Shown here: positions 1 through 9,346 of the stretch, piece after piece
Layout of the letters: the number at the start of each line of letters is the position of its first letter
Numbering within the stretch: the stretch's first letter is position 1
Assembly: GCA_963667595.2 (NCBI GenBank)
Contig: CAXXWD010000001.1
Span: forward strand, 1,302,001-1,366,000
Reading direction: 5' to 3'
Length of the DNA: 64,000 nucleotides
Source: JAHJQZ01 sp963667595
Lineage (GTDB): Bacteria; Pseudomonadota; Alphaproteobacteria; Rhizobiales; Devosiaceae
Notes under the pieces: model-generated
What the model was told of the DNA's origin: nothing
Seen by the model: only the letters and a program-made list of their open reading frames with translations
The model's database searches: none
Program-made: the position numbers and the translations under genes

Positions 1-304
1 CTTCATCCGTTGTGCCGGTACCGCCGGAATGGCGGGCAAAGACCATGTCGATGGCAATCAGCATGAGCAGCACGCCGCCCGCGGTCTTGAGCGCCGGCAG
101 TGTGACGCCGAACAGATCGAGGATGGAGTGCCCGAGAATGCCGAAGAACAGCAGGATCGCCGTGGCGATCAGAACGCCATGCGTGGCCGCCACGCGCCGT
201 TCCTCAGCCGTCTTGTTCCGGGTCAGCGCCGCGAAAATGAAGGCGATGTCGGCAACGCCAACGGTGGCGAAGAATGTCGCGAGCGCCACGAGAAAAGTGT
301 TCAC
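1..304 (-). CDS. MarC-family integral membrane protein (partial)
   Basis: The last part of this gene lies beyond the left edge, so only about 101 N-terminal residues are visible. They start at a GTG and show hydrophobic segments around residues 3-22 and 38-60. The pattern 'FFGILGHSILDLFGVTLP' followed by 'AGGVLLMLIAIDMVFAR' is typical of the MarC/YchE family of multi-pass inner-membrane proteins, whose transport role is poorly defined. The start is uncertain because no ATG lies close by. It runs in the same direction as gshB, with 147 bases between them, so it could be co-transcribed. Confidence 0.75.
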   Translation of the reverse strand, partial: MNTFLVALATFFATVGVADIAFIFAALTRNKTAEERRVAATHGVLIATAILLFFGILGHSILDLFGVTLPALKTAGGVLLMLIAIDMVFARHSGGTGTTDE

Positions 305-451
305 GCTACCCCAGATCCCTTCGTCCTGCTGACGATACCGGCACCAAACAATCCGAATGGACCGGCGTCAACCCGCTTGTACCGGTTTCAGGTGGCGAAA
401 ACCCTGAGCCGCCGGCAACTGGAGCGGAATTTCGACATGCCGGATCCCATG

Positions 452-1393
452 TCACAGGCGTTTTTCGATCGCGTCCCAGATCAGGACGGCGATATCGGGT
501 CCGCCGAAGCGCTTGACCTCGCGAATGCCGGTCGGCGAGGTGACGTTGATCTCGGTGAGATAGTCGCCAATGATGTCGATGCCGACGAAAATCAGGTCCT
601 GCTCCTTAAGCGTGGGGCCGATGGCCGCGCAGATTTCGCGTTCACGGGGCGTCAGTTCGCTCGCTTCGGCCCGTCCGCCGACATGCATGTTGGAACGCGC
701 CTCGTTTTCGGCCGGAACGCGGTTGATGGCAGCAACCGGCTCGCCGTCGACCAGGATGATGCGCTTGTCGCCTTTCCGGACCTCGGGCAGATAGGCCTGA
801 ATGATATAGGGCTCTCGAAAGCTTTGTTCGAACATCTCCATCAGGGACACGAGATTCTGGTCGTTTTCGCGAATGAGGAAGACGCCGGCGCCGCCATTGC
901 CGAAAAGCGGCTTGACGATGATGTCGCCATGAGCCTGACGGAAGGCGTTGATCTCGGTGCGGTCGCGGGTGATGAGGGTCGGCGGCATCAGCTCCGGAAA
1001 GCGGGTGACGAGGATTTTCTCCGGCGCGTTGCGCACCGAAGCCGGCGCGTTGACCACGAAGGTCTCCGGGTGGATGCGCTCCAGAAGATGCGTCGTGGTA
1101 ATATAGGCCATATCGAACGGCGGATCCTGCCTGAGATGGACCACATCGAACGCCCTCAAGTCGACACGCCGTGCGTCTCCGAGCTTGAAATGCGCGCCTT
1201 TCGGACGATCGAACACCTCGACGGGCGCCACCAGTGCGCTCACGACATCGCCGGAAAAGGCCAGCGTTTCCGGCGTATAATAGAAGTTCTCGTGGCCGCG
1301 GGCCTGCGCCTCGAGCATCAGGGCGAAGGAGGAATCCCCGACCGGATTGATGCTGGCGATCGGGTCCATCTGGGTGGCGGATTTGAGCGGCAT
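452..1393 (-). CDS. gshB: Glutathione synthetase
   Basis: This cytoplasmic ATP-grasp enzyme joins gamma-glutamylcysteine and glycine to make glutathione, using ATP. The 313-residue length is normal for the family. The N terminus keeps the 'QMDPIASINPVGDSSFALM' block. The glycine-rich ATP-grasp loop GNGGAGVF is at residues 165-172, and the metal and substrate motif TEINVTSPTGIRE lies near residue 280. It is three bases downstream of yraN on the same strand, in a run rsmI-yraN-gshB that is common in Rhizobiales, so the three are probably co-transcribed. Confidence 0.96.
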   Translation of the reverse strand: MPLKSATQMDPIASINPVGDSSFALMLEAQARGHENFYYTPETLAFSGDVVSALVAPVEVFDRPKGAHFKLGDARRVDLRAFDVVHLRQDPPFDMAYITTTHLLERIHPETFVVNAPASVRNAPEKILVTRFPELMPPTLITRDRTEINAFRQAHGDIIVKPLFGNGGAGVFLIRENDQNLVSLMEMFEQSFREPYIIQAYLPEVRKGDKRIILVDGEPVAAINRVPAENEARSNMHVGGRAEASELTPREREICAAIGPTLKEQDLIFVGIDIIGDYLTEINVTSPTGIREVKRFGGPDIAVLIWDAIEKRL

Positions 1394-1396
1394 GGA

Positions 1397-1780
1397 TCAG
1401 GAATCCTCGAAAGCGTTCTTGAAATGTTTGGGCCAGGCGAGCGGAGCAAGGAACATCAGGTCGAACCGGACAGTCAAGCCGGCAAAGCGGGGATGTCCGG
1501 AAAGATAGTATTTCGCGGCGCGGATGATGCGCTTGCGGTTGACGGCGGCCTGGGCTTGTTCCTCTTCGCCTGATCGCCGGCGCGTCTTGACCTCGACAAT
1601 GGCCAGCACGTCCCCTTTTCGGGCGATGAGATCGATCTCGCCGAGGGGCGTTTTGACGCGCCGCGCCACGATCCGATAGAGCTTCAGACGCAAATGGAGT
1701 GCCGCCAGCCTTTCGCCGAACCGACCCCGCCTTTCGGCGCGTTTGCGGTTACTTTTCCGATTTGAGGGCAAGGGCGGCAT
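1397..1780 (-). CDS. yraN: YraN/UPF0102 family nuclease-fold protein
   Basis: A 127-residue protein of the UPF0102 family, which has a restriction-endonuclease-like fold and no firmly established role. The core 'GEIDLIARKGDVLAIVEVKT' carries the acidic and E-x-K residues expected of the PD-(D/E)XK fold. The N terminus is very basic. The start overlaps the end of rsmI by 32 bases, which suggests translational coupling. An internal start would remove the overlap but also part of the usual N-terminal helix. Confidence 0.9.
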   Translation of the reverse strand: MPPLPSNRKSNRKRAERRGRFGERLAALHLRLKLYRIVARRVKTPLGEIDLIARKGDVLAIVEVKTRRRSGEEEQAQAAVNRKRIIRAAKYYLSGHPRFAGLTVRFDLMFLAPLAWPKHFKNAFEDS

Positions 1781-2642
1781 TGTAGACCTGTTTGCGCTTG
1801 ATCCCGAAACGGGCGGCGATGTCGTCGACGGCCGACCTCAGATTCTGTTCGGCAAGGGCATCTGCGAGCGCCTGTTGCCAATCGGCCTCGTCCGGTCCGG
1901 TCTCGATGGCGCCCGCGACGAGAATGACCGCCTCACCTTTCGTCTCGCTGGCAAAATGATCGCCTAGCTCCGCAAGCGTGCCGGAAACGACGCGTTCGAA
2001 TTTCTTGGTTAGTTCCAGCGCCACCACCGCCCGGCGTTGTGTGCCGAAGACATCCGTCATCACCGCAAGCGTTGTGGCCAGGCGCCGGGGCGATTCGTAA
2101 AACACAAGCGTTTCTCCGCGTTTTTCCAGCTCCTTTAGGCGCGTGGCGCGGGCGCCGGATTTCACCGGCAAAAAGCCGAAAAAGGAAAAACTGTCGGTTG
2201 GCAGGCCCGCCGAGGCAAGGGCGCCGAGAAGAGCCGATGCGCCGGGTATTGCAAAAACCGGCAAGCCTTCCTCTCGCGCCGCCCGGACCAGCGGAAAGCC
2301 CGGATCGGACAGAAGCGGCGTTCCGGCATCGGAGATGAGAGCGATGGTGGCGCCCTGTTTCAGCCGCTCGATCAGGCCGGGCACACGCGCCGTTTCGTTG
2401 TGTTCGTGCAGCGCTTCGCGATGGGTATGGATGAGATAATGATCGAGCAGACGGGCGCTCGTACGCGTGTCCTCGCACAAGATGAGATCGGCCCCGGCCA
2501 GGGTTTCGAGCGCCCTTATGGTGATATCCTTGAGGTTTCCGATCGGGGTCGCGACAAGATAGAGTCCTGGCGAAATCCGCGGGACGGCGAAGCTATTCGC
2601 CTGGAGAACATAGCGTCGTTCCGGTTTCTCGGGGGAAATCAC
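1749..2642 (-). CDS. rsmI: 16S rRNA 2'-O-ribose C1402 methyltransferase
   Basis: RsmI methylates the ribose of C1402 in the decoding centre of 16S rRNA, using S-adenosylmethionine. The tetrapyrrole-methylase fold is recognised from 'GLYLVATPIGNLKDITIRAL' at about residues 26-45, then 'CEDTRTSARLLDHY' and 'ISDAGTPLLSDPG'. The 297-residue length is normal. It is first in the rsmI-yraN-gshB run and diverges from the lipoprotein gene that starts at 2774. Confidence 0.95.
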   Translation of the reverse strand: MISPEKPERRYVLQANSFAVPRISPGLYLVATPIGNLKDITIRALETLAGADLILCEDTRTSARLLDHYLIHTHREALHEHNETARVPGLIERLKQGATIALISDAGTPLLSDPGFPLVRAAREEGLPVFAIPGASALLGALASAGLPTDSFSFFGFLPVKSGARATRLKELEKRGETLVFYESPRRLATTLAVMTDVFGTQRRAVVALELTKKFERVVSGTLAELGDHFASETKGEAVILVAGAIETGPDEADWQQALADALAEQNLRSAVDDIAARFGIKRKQVYNAALALKSEK

Positions 2643-2773
2643 GGGGCAAATCGTCCTGATATTCGCTTCAATTCGCTGAAAGTCTTTATGCTTCGAGCCT
2701 TGTTTTGTATAGTTTTACGCCTTGGCCCGATCGGGCCGGCGGCAGTTGTGGCGTAAGGGTAAGGGGCAAAACA

Positions 2774-3994
2774 GTGACAAAGGGCAGGGCACTTGCGGGC
2801 GGCAGGCAGATCAGGATCGGACGGCGGGCCGTGCTTATGGGGACAAGCGTCAGCCTTGCGGGGCTCGTCGCGGGCTGTTCCAGTTTCTCGTTCGGACCGT
2901 CCAACATCTCGACGCGCACCATTGGTATCGATACAGCGCCGGCGGGTGGTCAGATCGCCGGAACCGGATCCGTCAAGGTGGCACTGATCCTGCCTCTGAC
3001 CGGCGAATTGTCCAGTGTCGGCGTTTCCATGGCCAATGGCGCCCAGCTCGCCATGGACTACATCCAGTCCAACGCCCAGATCGGCGACAACATCACCTTG
3101 ATCGTCAAGGACAGCCAGGGCGATGCCGGCATGGCCTCGCGTCAGGCGAGCGCCGCCGTTGCCGAAGGCGTCAGTCTCATCCTCGGCCCGCTCAAGGCCG
3201 ATTGCGTCAGGTCGGCCGGGTCGGTCGCCCGTTCGGCCGGCATTCCCCTGATCGGGTTTTCCAACAATTCCGGCGCGGCGGCACCGGGCGTCTATCTGCT
3301 CAACGTCCTGCCGGAAGTCGAGGTCAGGCGTTCGCTCGCCTATGCGCAATCGCAGGGCCGGCGCGCCTTTGCGGCGCTTGTACCGACCACCGATTTCGGC
3401 CGCATCCAGGAAGGCGCCTTCCGCCAGGCCGTTTCCGATCTCGGGCTCAATGCCGTCGCCGTTTACAGTTTTTCCAACGAGACCGAGGCACGCACTGCCA
3501 TGGGCGCCGTGGTGCAGCAATTGCGCGCCGGCACCATCGACGCCCTGTTCATGCCCGATCGGGCGACGGCGCCGAGTTTCGGCGTTCTTCTGGAAGAAGC
3601 AACGATCGACAGGTCCAAGGTCACCATCATGGGCTCGGCCAACTGGGACAACGACGTCAAAATCGCCTCGACGGCCTTCCTTGCCGGCGCCGTGTACCCG
3701 ACTGTCGACGATGCCGGCCAGTTGGCGCTCAAGCCGGACTACATGGCGCGGTTCGGCACCGAACCGCATCCGTTCGCCTCGATCGCCTATACGGCCGTGC
3801 TTCTGGCCAATTCCTCGGCCCTGTCCATGGCCACGCCGAAATATCCCGCCGACCAGCTGACCCGCGCTTCCGGCTTCAATGGCCGGGACGGGTTGTTCCG
3901 CTTCCTCGCCGACGGGCGTTCGGAATATGCCCTTGTCATGAAACAGGTCGTGGTTGGCGGCGCCCAGAAGGTCGACGCGGCCAAGCTGGTCTAG
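2774..3994 (+). CDS. Penicillin-binding-protein activator lipoprotein (LpoA/LppC-like)
   Basis: A predicted lipoprotein with a type-I periplasmic-binding fold. In relatives this fold is linked to activation of peptidoglycan synthases, or to amino-acid-binding-like proteins. A GTG start at 2774 is chosen because AAGGGG lies about 8 bases upstream. An ATG at 2705 in the same frame has no such site. With this start a basic n-region (RQIRIGRR), a hydrophobic stretch and the lipobox LVAGC place the lipidated cysteine at residue 35. The mature part begins 'KVALILPLTGELSSVG', the usual first strand of this family. It lies divergent from rsmI, an arrangement common in alphaproteobacteria. Confidence 0.88.
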   Translation: MTKGRALAGGRQIRIGRRAVLMGTSVSLAGLVAGCSSFSFGPSNISTRTIGIDTAPAGGQIAGTGSVKVALILPLTGELSSVGVSMANGAQLAMDYIQSNAQIGDNITLIVKDSQGDAGMASRQASAAVAEGVSLILGPLKADCVRSAGSVARSAGIPLIGFSNNSGAAAPGVYLLNVLPEVEVRRSLAYAQSQGRRAFAALVPTTDFGRIQEGAFRQAVSDLGLNAVAVYSFSNETEARTAMGAVVQQLRAGTIDALFMPDRATAPSFGVLLEEATIDRSKVTIMGSANWDNDVKIASTAFLAGAVYPTVDDAGQLALKPDYMARFGTEPHPFASIAYTAVLLANSSALSMATPKYPADQLTRASGFNGRDGLFRFLADGRSEYALVMKQVVVGGAQKVDAAKLV

Positions 3995-4486
3995 AATTCG
4001 TCAAGCGAGTTCTTGTCCTCATCCTGAGCCTGTCGAAGGATGGAGCCTGCAATAACGGCCGAATTTCATGTGCCAGTAGTCTTTATAGTGATCTATGGAC
4101 GCCCATCACTTGGCCTTTGCGGGATCCCCGGATCTTCGAGACAACATTCGGACTCATCCCGGTGCTTGACACCGGGAACCACTCGCATCGGCAACGCACC
4201 AAAGTGTCTGTTTATTATTCTATTGATATATATTCGCTTTTTTGGTCGATGAGCAAAACTTTCAGCGTGGATGCAAGTTGCACCGCGAGTGGTTCCCGGC
4301 ATCGAGTGCCGGGACGACCATGAAGGGGATGAGACGTTTTTTACCAAACACACCACGACCAAAAGCATCAAATGGGTTTAGGGCAAGGGCCGTTGGCGCC
4401 AATTGCATGAAACCGTCCGGCTCTTGTCTCCATGCGATCGCATCGGTTGATGCGAAAAACCGGTATCCACTTTTGCGCGCGATGCT
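3995..4486. other. Intergenic gap of 492 bases with repeat DNA
   Basis: No convincing gene is present. The gap contains a sequence starting CATCCTGAGCCTGTCGAAGG at about 4020, which is of a type often seen dispersed in alphaproteobacterial genomes. It also holds the large inverted repeat at 4153-4319, and, near 4440-4486, a motif resembling a Rhizobiales intergenic repeat (CCGGTATCCACTT) that recurs at 60665. Confidence 0.6.
4153..4319. repeat. Imperfect inverted repeat with AT-rich centre
   Basis: The arms at 4153-4188 and 4285-4319 are about 35 bases each and match at roughly 28 positions when one is reverse-complemented. Both contain the core GGGAACCACTCGC or its complement. The centre of about 95 bases is markedly AT-rich compared with its surroundings. 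Each arm is itself a small palindrome (CCCGGTG...CACCGGG in the left arm). This suggests a small non-autonomous mobile or REP-like element, with no coding capacity seen. Confidence 0.6.
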
Positions 4487-5656
4487 CTATGCCGCCAGAT
4501 CGGCGACCACCGCGTCGAGCACGGTGAAGCCGCGTTCGGTGACGCGCAGATTGCCGTTCGGCAGGGTCTCGATCATTTCGGCAAAGCGCAGATCCTCGAT
4601 CTGGCGCGGGTTGAGCACGCGGCCGGACAGACGCGTATAGCGTTCGGGATCGATCCCCTCGGCCAGGCGCAATCCCATGACAAGAAATTCGTCACCCTCT
4701 TCTTCCCAGGTCAAAAGATCATCGGTGACCATGCCGTGCCCGCGATTGAGCACGCGCGTGCGCCACGCTGACGGCATTTTCTCCGTCGCTGTGGCGTGGC
4801 GGACGGAATCGAGGATGAGACGCCCATGGGCGCCCGGCCCGGTGCCAACATATTCGCCATAATGCCAGTACAAGAGATTGTGCCGGCTTTCCGCGCCCGG
4901 CCGGGCGTAGTTCGAAATCTCGTAGCCCGGCATGCCGGCATCGGCGCAGATCGCCCGCGTCATCTCGTAAAAATCTGCCGACAGATCGGCATCGGGCATC
5001 TTGAGCTTGCCGGCCCGGAATAAATCGAAATAGCGCGTGCCCTGTTCGATGGTCAGCTGATAGAGCGACAAATGGCCGGCGCTCCGTTCCAGCGCCTCGC
5101 CGAGTTCGTCCTGCCAGTCGACCAGGCTCTGGTGTGGCCGGGCGTAGATGAGATCGAAGCTCGACCGGTCGAAAACCTTTTGCGCCAGCCTGATGGCGTT
5201 GCGAGCCTCCTCGACCGTGTGAAGCCGGCCGAGCGCGGCCAGCGGCTCCGGCCTCAGCGATTGCACGCCGATCGAGACCCTGTTGACCCCGGCGGCCTTG
5301 TAGCCTCTGAACCGGGACGCCTCGACGCTGTTGGGATTGGCCTCGATGGTGATCTCGGCATTAGCCGCCACCGGCCACAGCCGGGCGATCGTATCGAGAA
5401 GGGTTCCGACGCTTTCCGGTTGCATCAACGAGGGCGTCCCGCCGCCGAAAAAGATCGAAGCGACTTCTTCCTCGGGTTTCAGCTCGGCGAAATAGGCCAG
5501 TTCCTGCTCATAGGCAGCAACGAAGGCTTCCTCGTCGAACGGACCGCGACGGACATGGGAGTTGAAATCACAATAGGGACATTTGCTGGCACAGAACGGC
5601 CAATGGACATAGATGCCGAACTGACCGTTGCCCCGATGAGGTGAGTTCCCACTCAT
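4487..5656 (-). CDS. hemW: Radical SAM heme chaperone HemW
   Basis: HemW is a radical-SAM protein related to HemN that binds heme and is thought to deliver it to target proteins. Residues C22, C26 and C29 in CASKCPYC form the expected CxxxCxxC motif for the 4Fe-4S cluster. A GGGTPS SAM-binding motif is at residues 71-76. The 389-residue length fits HemW rather than the longer HemN. It ends the run rph-rdgB-hemW, the usual order in this group, though 124 bases separate it from rdgB. Confidence 0.93.
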   Translation of the reverse strand: MSGNSPHRGNGQFGIYVHWPFCASKCPYCDFNSHVRRGPFDEEAFVAAYEQELAYFAELKPEEEVASIFFGGGTPSLMQPESVGTLLDTIARLWPVAANAEITIEANPNSVEASRFRGYKAAGVNRVSIGVQSLRPEPLAALGRLHTVEEARNAIRLAQKVFDRSSFDLIYARPHQSLVDWQDELGEALERSAGHLSLYQLTIEQGTRYFDLFRAGKLKMPDADLSADFYEMTRAICADAGMPGYEISNYARPGAESRHNLLYWHYGEYVGTGPGAHGRLILDSVRHATATEKMPSAWRTRVLNRGHGMVTDDLLTWEEEGDEFLVMGLRLAEGIDPERYTRLSGRVLNPRQIEDLRFAEMIETLPNGNLRVTERGFTVLDAVVADLAA

Positions 5657-5780
5657 CTAGGTCATCTCCGAGCCGAAATCGTGGCGCCTCATCGCACCTG
5701 CGGCGCTCAACCCACACTCCGGCAACCGCAGACAGTCCGGGCCTTTTATCGGCATCACAACATGGCGATACGGAAGTGAG

Positions 5781-6425
5781 TCAGTACTCACAGCACGCCT
5801 CGACCAGCTTGGCGAAGGCGCGGGCGCGATGGGACAATCCGACATGCCCGCGCGACCAGGAATGCTTGTCCGCACTCGGCATTTCGCCGAAGGTGATATC
5901 GAACCCTTCCGGCATGAAGACCGGATCGTAACCGAATCCGAGCGTGCCGCGCGGCGGCCAGACCAGGGTGCCATCGGCCCGGCCTTCGAAGATCATGTCG
6001 GTGCCATCGGGATGGGCCAGACACAGTGTCGCCCTGAAACAGGCATGCCGGGCATCGGGAGAAATAGCGCCCTTGGCCTGCAACAGGTCTTCGACCCGCT
6101 GCATGGCGCGGCCAAAATCGCGCGGCACGCCCGCCCAGTCGGCGGTGTAGACGCCCGGCGCGCCATCGAGGGCATCGACTGCAAGCCCGGAATCATCTGC
6201 CAGCGACAGCATGTGCGCGCCCCCGGCGGAGGCATGCGCCTTGATGCGGGCGTTTTCGACAAATGTCGTGCCGGTTTCCGCCGGCTCGGGCAGACCGAGT
6301 TCGCCGGCCGAGACCAGATCGAGCCCGAACGGGGCGAACAGCTCCCGGAACTCGCGAAGCTTGCCGTCATTATGCGTGGCGATGACCAGCCTGTCGCCAG
6401 TGCCAAGATGGAATTTGTCGCTCAT
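5781..6425 (-). CDS. rdgB: XTP/dITP diphosphatase (RdgB/HAM1)
   Basis: This enzyme removes non-canonical purine nucleotides such as XTP and dITP from the nucleotide pool by pyrophosphate release. The N-terminal 'IATHNDGKLREF' (about residues 15-26) and 'LADDSGLAVDAL' (about 75-86, with the catalytic aspartate) are the family signatures. The 214-residue length is normal. Its start overlaps the stop of rph in an ATGA arrangement, so translation is probably coupled. Confidence 0.95.
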   Translation of the reverse strand: MSDKFHLGTGDRLVIATHNDGKLREFRELFAPFGLDLVSAGELGLPEPAETGTTFVENARIKAHASAGGAHMLSLADDSGLAVDALDGAPGVYTADWAGVPRDFGRAMQRVEDLLQAKGAISPDARHACFRATLCLAHPDGTDMIFEGRADGTLVWPPRGTLGFGYDPVFMPEGFDITFGEMPSADKHSWSRGHVGLSHRARAFAKLVEACCEY

Positions 6426-7141
6426 TTGTTTTCGAGCGCCTCGCGTTGCAGGCTTACAAGCTCGCCGATGCCGTTCGCGGCCAGATCCATCAGGCGGGTG
6501 AGCATGTCGCGGCTGAACGGCTCGCCTTCCGCCGTACCCTGGATTTCAACGAATGTTCCGGCCCCGGTCATGACGAAATTGGCGTCGGTCTCGGCTTCCG
6601 AATCTTCGGCATAGTCGAGATCGATGACCGGCTGGCCGCGATAGATGCCGCAGGAAATGGCGGCGACGGCGTCCTTGACCGGATCGGATTTGCAAAGATC
6701 GCGGGTCTGCATCCAGCGGATGGCCTCAATGAGAGCGACATAGCCGCCGGTGATCGAGGCGGTGCGGGTGCCGCCATCGGCCTCGAGCACGTCGCAATCG
6801 ACAATGATCTGGTTTTCCCCGAGCGCGCCCATGTCGACAACCGCCCGCAAGGAGCGTCCGATCAGGCGCTGGATTTCCTGGGTGCGGCCGGACTGTTTGC
6901 CGAGGGCGGCTTCGCGACGCGTCCGCTGTCCGGTCGAACGCGGCAACATGCCGTATTCGGCGGTGACCCAGCCGAGACCCTGACCGCGCCGCCAAGAGGG
7001 AACGGAGGTTTCGACCGTGGCGGTACACAACACGCGGGTTTTGCCGAAACTGACGAGACAGGATCCTTCGGCCTGCTGTGCGATCCCCGGTTCCAGTATG
7101 ACATCGCGCATCTGGTCGGGAGCGCGAGAAGACGGACGCAT
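6422..7141 (-). CDS. rph: Ribonuclease PH
   Basis: RNase PH trims the 3' ends of tRNA precursors by phosphorolysis. The protein begins 'MRPSSRAPDQMRDV', the usual N terminus. The start at 7141 is preferred over in-frame ATGs at 7147 and 7171 because GGAG lies 9 bases before it. The block 'TRTASITGGYVAL' and the region around 'VDLDYAEDSEAETDANFVMT' carry the conserved phosphate- and metal-binding residues. It heads rph-rdgB-hemW and is divergent from hrcA, the classic alphaproteobacterial arrangement. Confidence 0.95.
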   Translation of the reverse strand: MRPSSRAPDQMRDVILEPGIAQQAEGSCLVSFGKTRVLCTATVETSVPSWRRGQGLGWVTAEYGMLPRSTGQRTRREAALGKQSGRTQEIQRLIGRSLRAVVDMGALGENQIIVDCDVLEADGGTRTASITGGYVALIEAIRWMQTRDLCKSDPVKDAVAAISCGIYRGQPVIDLDYAEDSEAETDANFVMTGAGTFVEIQGTAEGEPFSRDMLTRLMDLAANGIGELVSLQREALENK

Positions 7142-7279
7142 AGGCATGATCTCCGCGTTAAAATTGCGCAAGAGGCGTTTGGCGGCTCTTAGCGTGTTCG
7201 TGACCCAAGAACAAGCAGCGCACCATGATCGCTTGGAAATCGCCCGGTTTCACTCTAAATCTCCTGGATCGGAGCCGAA

Positions 7280-8365
7280 ATGAGCAAAAACCAGTCCAGG
7301 GACAAGGAAGACTTTCTCAACGCGCTCAACGAGCGCAGCCAGGAAATCTTCAGAAAACTCGTTGAACGCTATCTCGATACCGGCACACCGGTAGGATCGC
7401 GCCAGCTCTCCCGCGTGCTCGACGTTTCCCTGTCGCCTGCCTCGGTTCGCAACGTCATGGCCGATCTCGAGGATCTCGGCCTGATCGCCGCCCCGCACAC
7501 TTCGGCCGGCCGCGCGCCAACCCAGGAAGGCCTCAGATTCTTCATCGACGCCATGCTGGAAGTCGGCGCGGTGGACGAAACCGACCGCACCCAGATCGCC
7601 AGCCAGATCGAGGGCAACGCCGCCGATGGGCGAATCGAGACGCTTCTGACCGAAGCCAGCCAGCTGCTCTCCGGCTTGAGCCACGGCGCCGGCGTGGTGC
7701 TGGCGCAAAAATCGGACCTTGTGCTCAAGCACATCGAATTCGTCCGACTCGACGCCACCAACGCCCTGGTCGTTCTGGTCGGGCGCGATGGCCAGGTCGA
7801 AAACCGCGTTCTGCCCTTGCCGCCGGGACTGCCGGCCAGCGCCCTCACCCAGGCGAGCAATTACCTCGCCAGTTTCGTGGTCGGAAAAACCCTCGCTGAA
7901 GCGCGTCGGGATCTCGAAAAACGGCGGGCGGAACAAAAGGCCGAACTCGACGAACTGACGACAAACCTCATCGAGGCCGGTCTAGCCACCCTCAACGACG
8001 TGACGAGCGGCGAACCGACCCTGATCGTGCGCGGCCGCGCCAATCTTTTGAACGAAGCCATGGCCTCCGACGATCTGGCCCGCGTCCGGCAACTGCTCGA
8101 CGAACTCGAAGCCAAGCGGGGCCTGATCGATCTTTTGTCCGATTCGGAAACGGCCGAAGGCGTCCGTATTTTCATCGGCTCGGAAAACAAGCTGTTTTCC
8201 CTGTCCGGATCCTCGGTGATCCTGTCGCCTTACAAGGACGCCAACGACAAGGTGGTCGGCGTCCTGGGCGTCATCGGCCCGACACGGCTTAATTACGCCC
8301 GCATCGTGCCGGTGGTGGATTATACCGCCCATGTCGTCTCGCGGCTCGTGGCGCGCAGAAAATAA
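7280..8365 (+). CDS. hrcA: Heat-inducible transcription repressor HrcA
   Basis: HrcA represses chaperone operons by binding CIRCE elements and needs GroEL for activity. The N-terminal winged-helix region is recognised from 'LVERYLDTGTPVGSRQLSR' and 'SPASVRNVMADLEDLGLI'. The C terminus ends with the conserved 'GVLGVIGPTRLNYARIVPVV'. Length 361 is normal. It precedes grpE by 174 bases on the same strand. No CIRCE sequence was found upstream of hrcA, grpE or dnaK here, so its targets are probably elsewhere. Confidence 0.95.
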   Translation: MSKNQSRDKEDFLNALNERSQEIFRKLVERYLDTGTPVGSRQLSRVLDVSLSPASVRNVMADLEDLGLIAAPHTSAGRAPTQEGLRFFIDAMLEVGAVDETDRTQIASQIEGNAADGRIETLLTEASQLLSGLSHGAGVVLAQKSDLVLKHIEFVRLDATNALVVLVGRDGQVENRVLPLPPGLPASALTQASNYLASFVVGKTLAEARRDLEKRRAEQKAELDELTTNLIEAGLATLNDVTSGEPTLIVRGRANLLNEAMASDDLARVRQLLDELEAKRGLIDLLSDSETAEGVRIFIGSENKLFSLSGSSVILSPYKDANDKVVGVLGVIGPTRLNYARIVPVVDYTAHVVSRLVARRK

Positions 8366-8539
8366 CCGGTGCGGGTCCTGACGAGCGGATTTGACCCGAA
8401 TTCTTCGGTGTCGTCGCGCCTTTTGGAACGGCATCGATCCGGCGTCGCCTATATGAAGCGCTTCCGGGGAGTTGAATTTTCTTCTCAACCGTCCGATATC
8501 CGTCGCACGTTTCAAGATTAGTGTCCGGATAGCTGCCTT

Positions 8540-9166
8540 ATGAGCGAGAATACCGAAACGCCGACCGAGCCTGAAATCGACATCACAACCGACACCGAAT
8601 CCGCGCCACCCGAAGGTGACACCGAGATCCAGGATCCGGTTGAGCTTCTGGTCGCCGAAAATACCGAGTTGAAGGATCGTCTTTTGCGCATGGCTGCGGA
8701 GATGGAAAATCTCCGCAAGCGCATGGACCGCGAAATCGCCGACACCCGCGCCTATGCCATTTCCGGCTTTGCCCGCGACATGTTGGTCGTCACCGACAAT
8801 CTTTCCCGCGCCCTGACCGCCGTGCCCGAGGACGCCCGCGACAGTGCCGACGACAACGTCAAGGCGCTGATCGAAGGCATCGAAATGACCGAACGCGAGA
8901 CCTACCGGCTCTTGCAGAAGCACGGTGTTGCGCCGATCGAGGCGGAGGGACAGAAATTCGACCCCCACAAGCATCAGGCCGTGTTTGAAATTCCAAACGC
9001 GGATGTGCCGGAAGGCACCATCCTTCAGGTCATGCAAGCCGGTTTCGCCATTGGTGAGCGTGTGTTGAGACCCTCCATGGTCGGCGTCTCCAAGGGGGGC
9101 CCGAAAGCCGGAGCCGAGCCCAAGCCGGAGCCGACGCCCGGCGCCGAAATCGACCGTCAGGCCTGA
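8540..9166 (+). CDS. grpE: Nucleotide exchange factor GrpE
   Basis: GrpE releases ADP from DnaK in the chaperone cycle. The protein has an acidic N terminus, a long helical segment ('AENTELKDRLLRMAAEMENL', residues about 38-57) and the C-terminal signature 'DPHKHQAVFEIP' with 'GFAIGERVLRPSMVGVS'. The last 25 residues are rich in Pro, Lys and Glu. It lies between hrcA and dnaK, with 318 bases before dnaK. Confidence 0.95.
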   Translation: MSENTETPTEPEIDITTDTESAPPEGDTEIQDPVELLVAENTELKDRLLRMAAEMENLRKRMDREIADTRAYAISGFARDMLVVTDNLSRALTAVPEDARDSADDNVKALIEGIEMTERETYRLLQKHGVAPIEAEGQKFDPHKHQAVFEIPNADVPEGTILQVMQAGFAIGERVLRPSMVGVSKGGPKAGAEPKPEPTPGAEIDRQA

Positions 9167-9346
9167 ACGGTGCCGCCGGGACGGCATCGGATCACGGATC
9201 GGATATCGTCCCGATTGTCTTCCAGTCTGTTCCCCGTCCGGCCGTGCTCATGTCTTGTTAAGCATAAGCTGACAAAAAGCCGGCGATCATCATCCGGGGC
9301 GAGCGCGAACAATAGCGCTTTTTGGCACGACTTCGCTTTTCCGGCG

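Noticed and set aside
29..1573. A 514-codon plus-strand frame across the first genes
   Set aside because: It runs opposite MarC, gshB and yraN, which all have strong family signatures on the other strand.
7172..7279. CIRCE element upstream of hrcA
   Set aside because: No TTAGCACTC or GAGTGCTAA halves at the right spacing; CTTAGCGTGTTCG is only a partial chance match.
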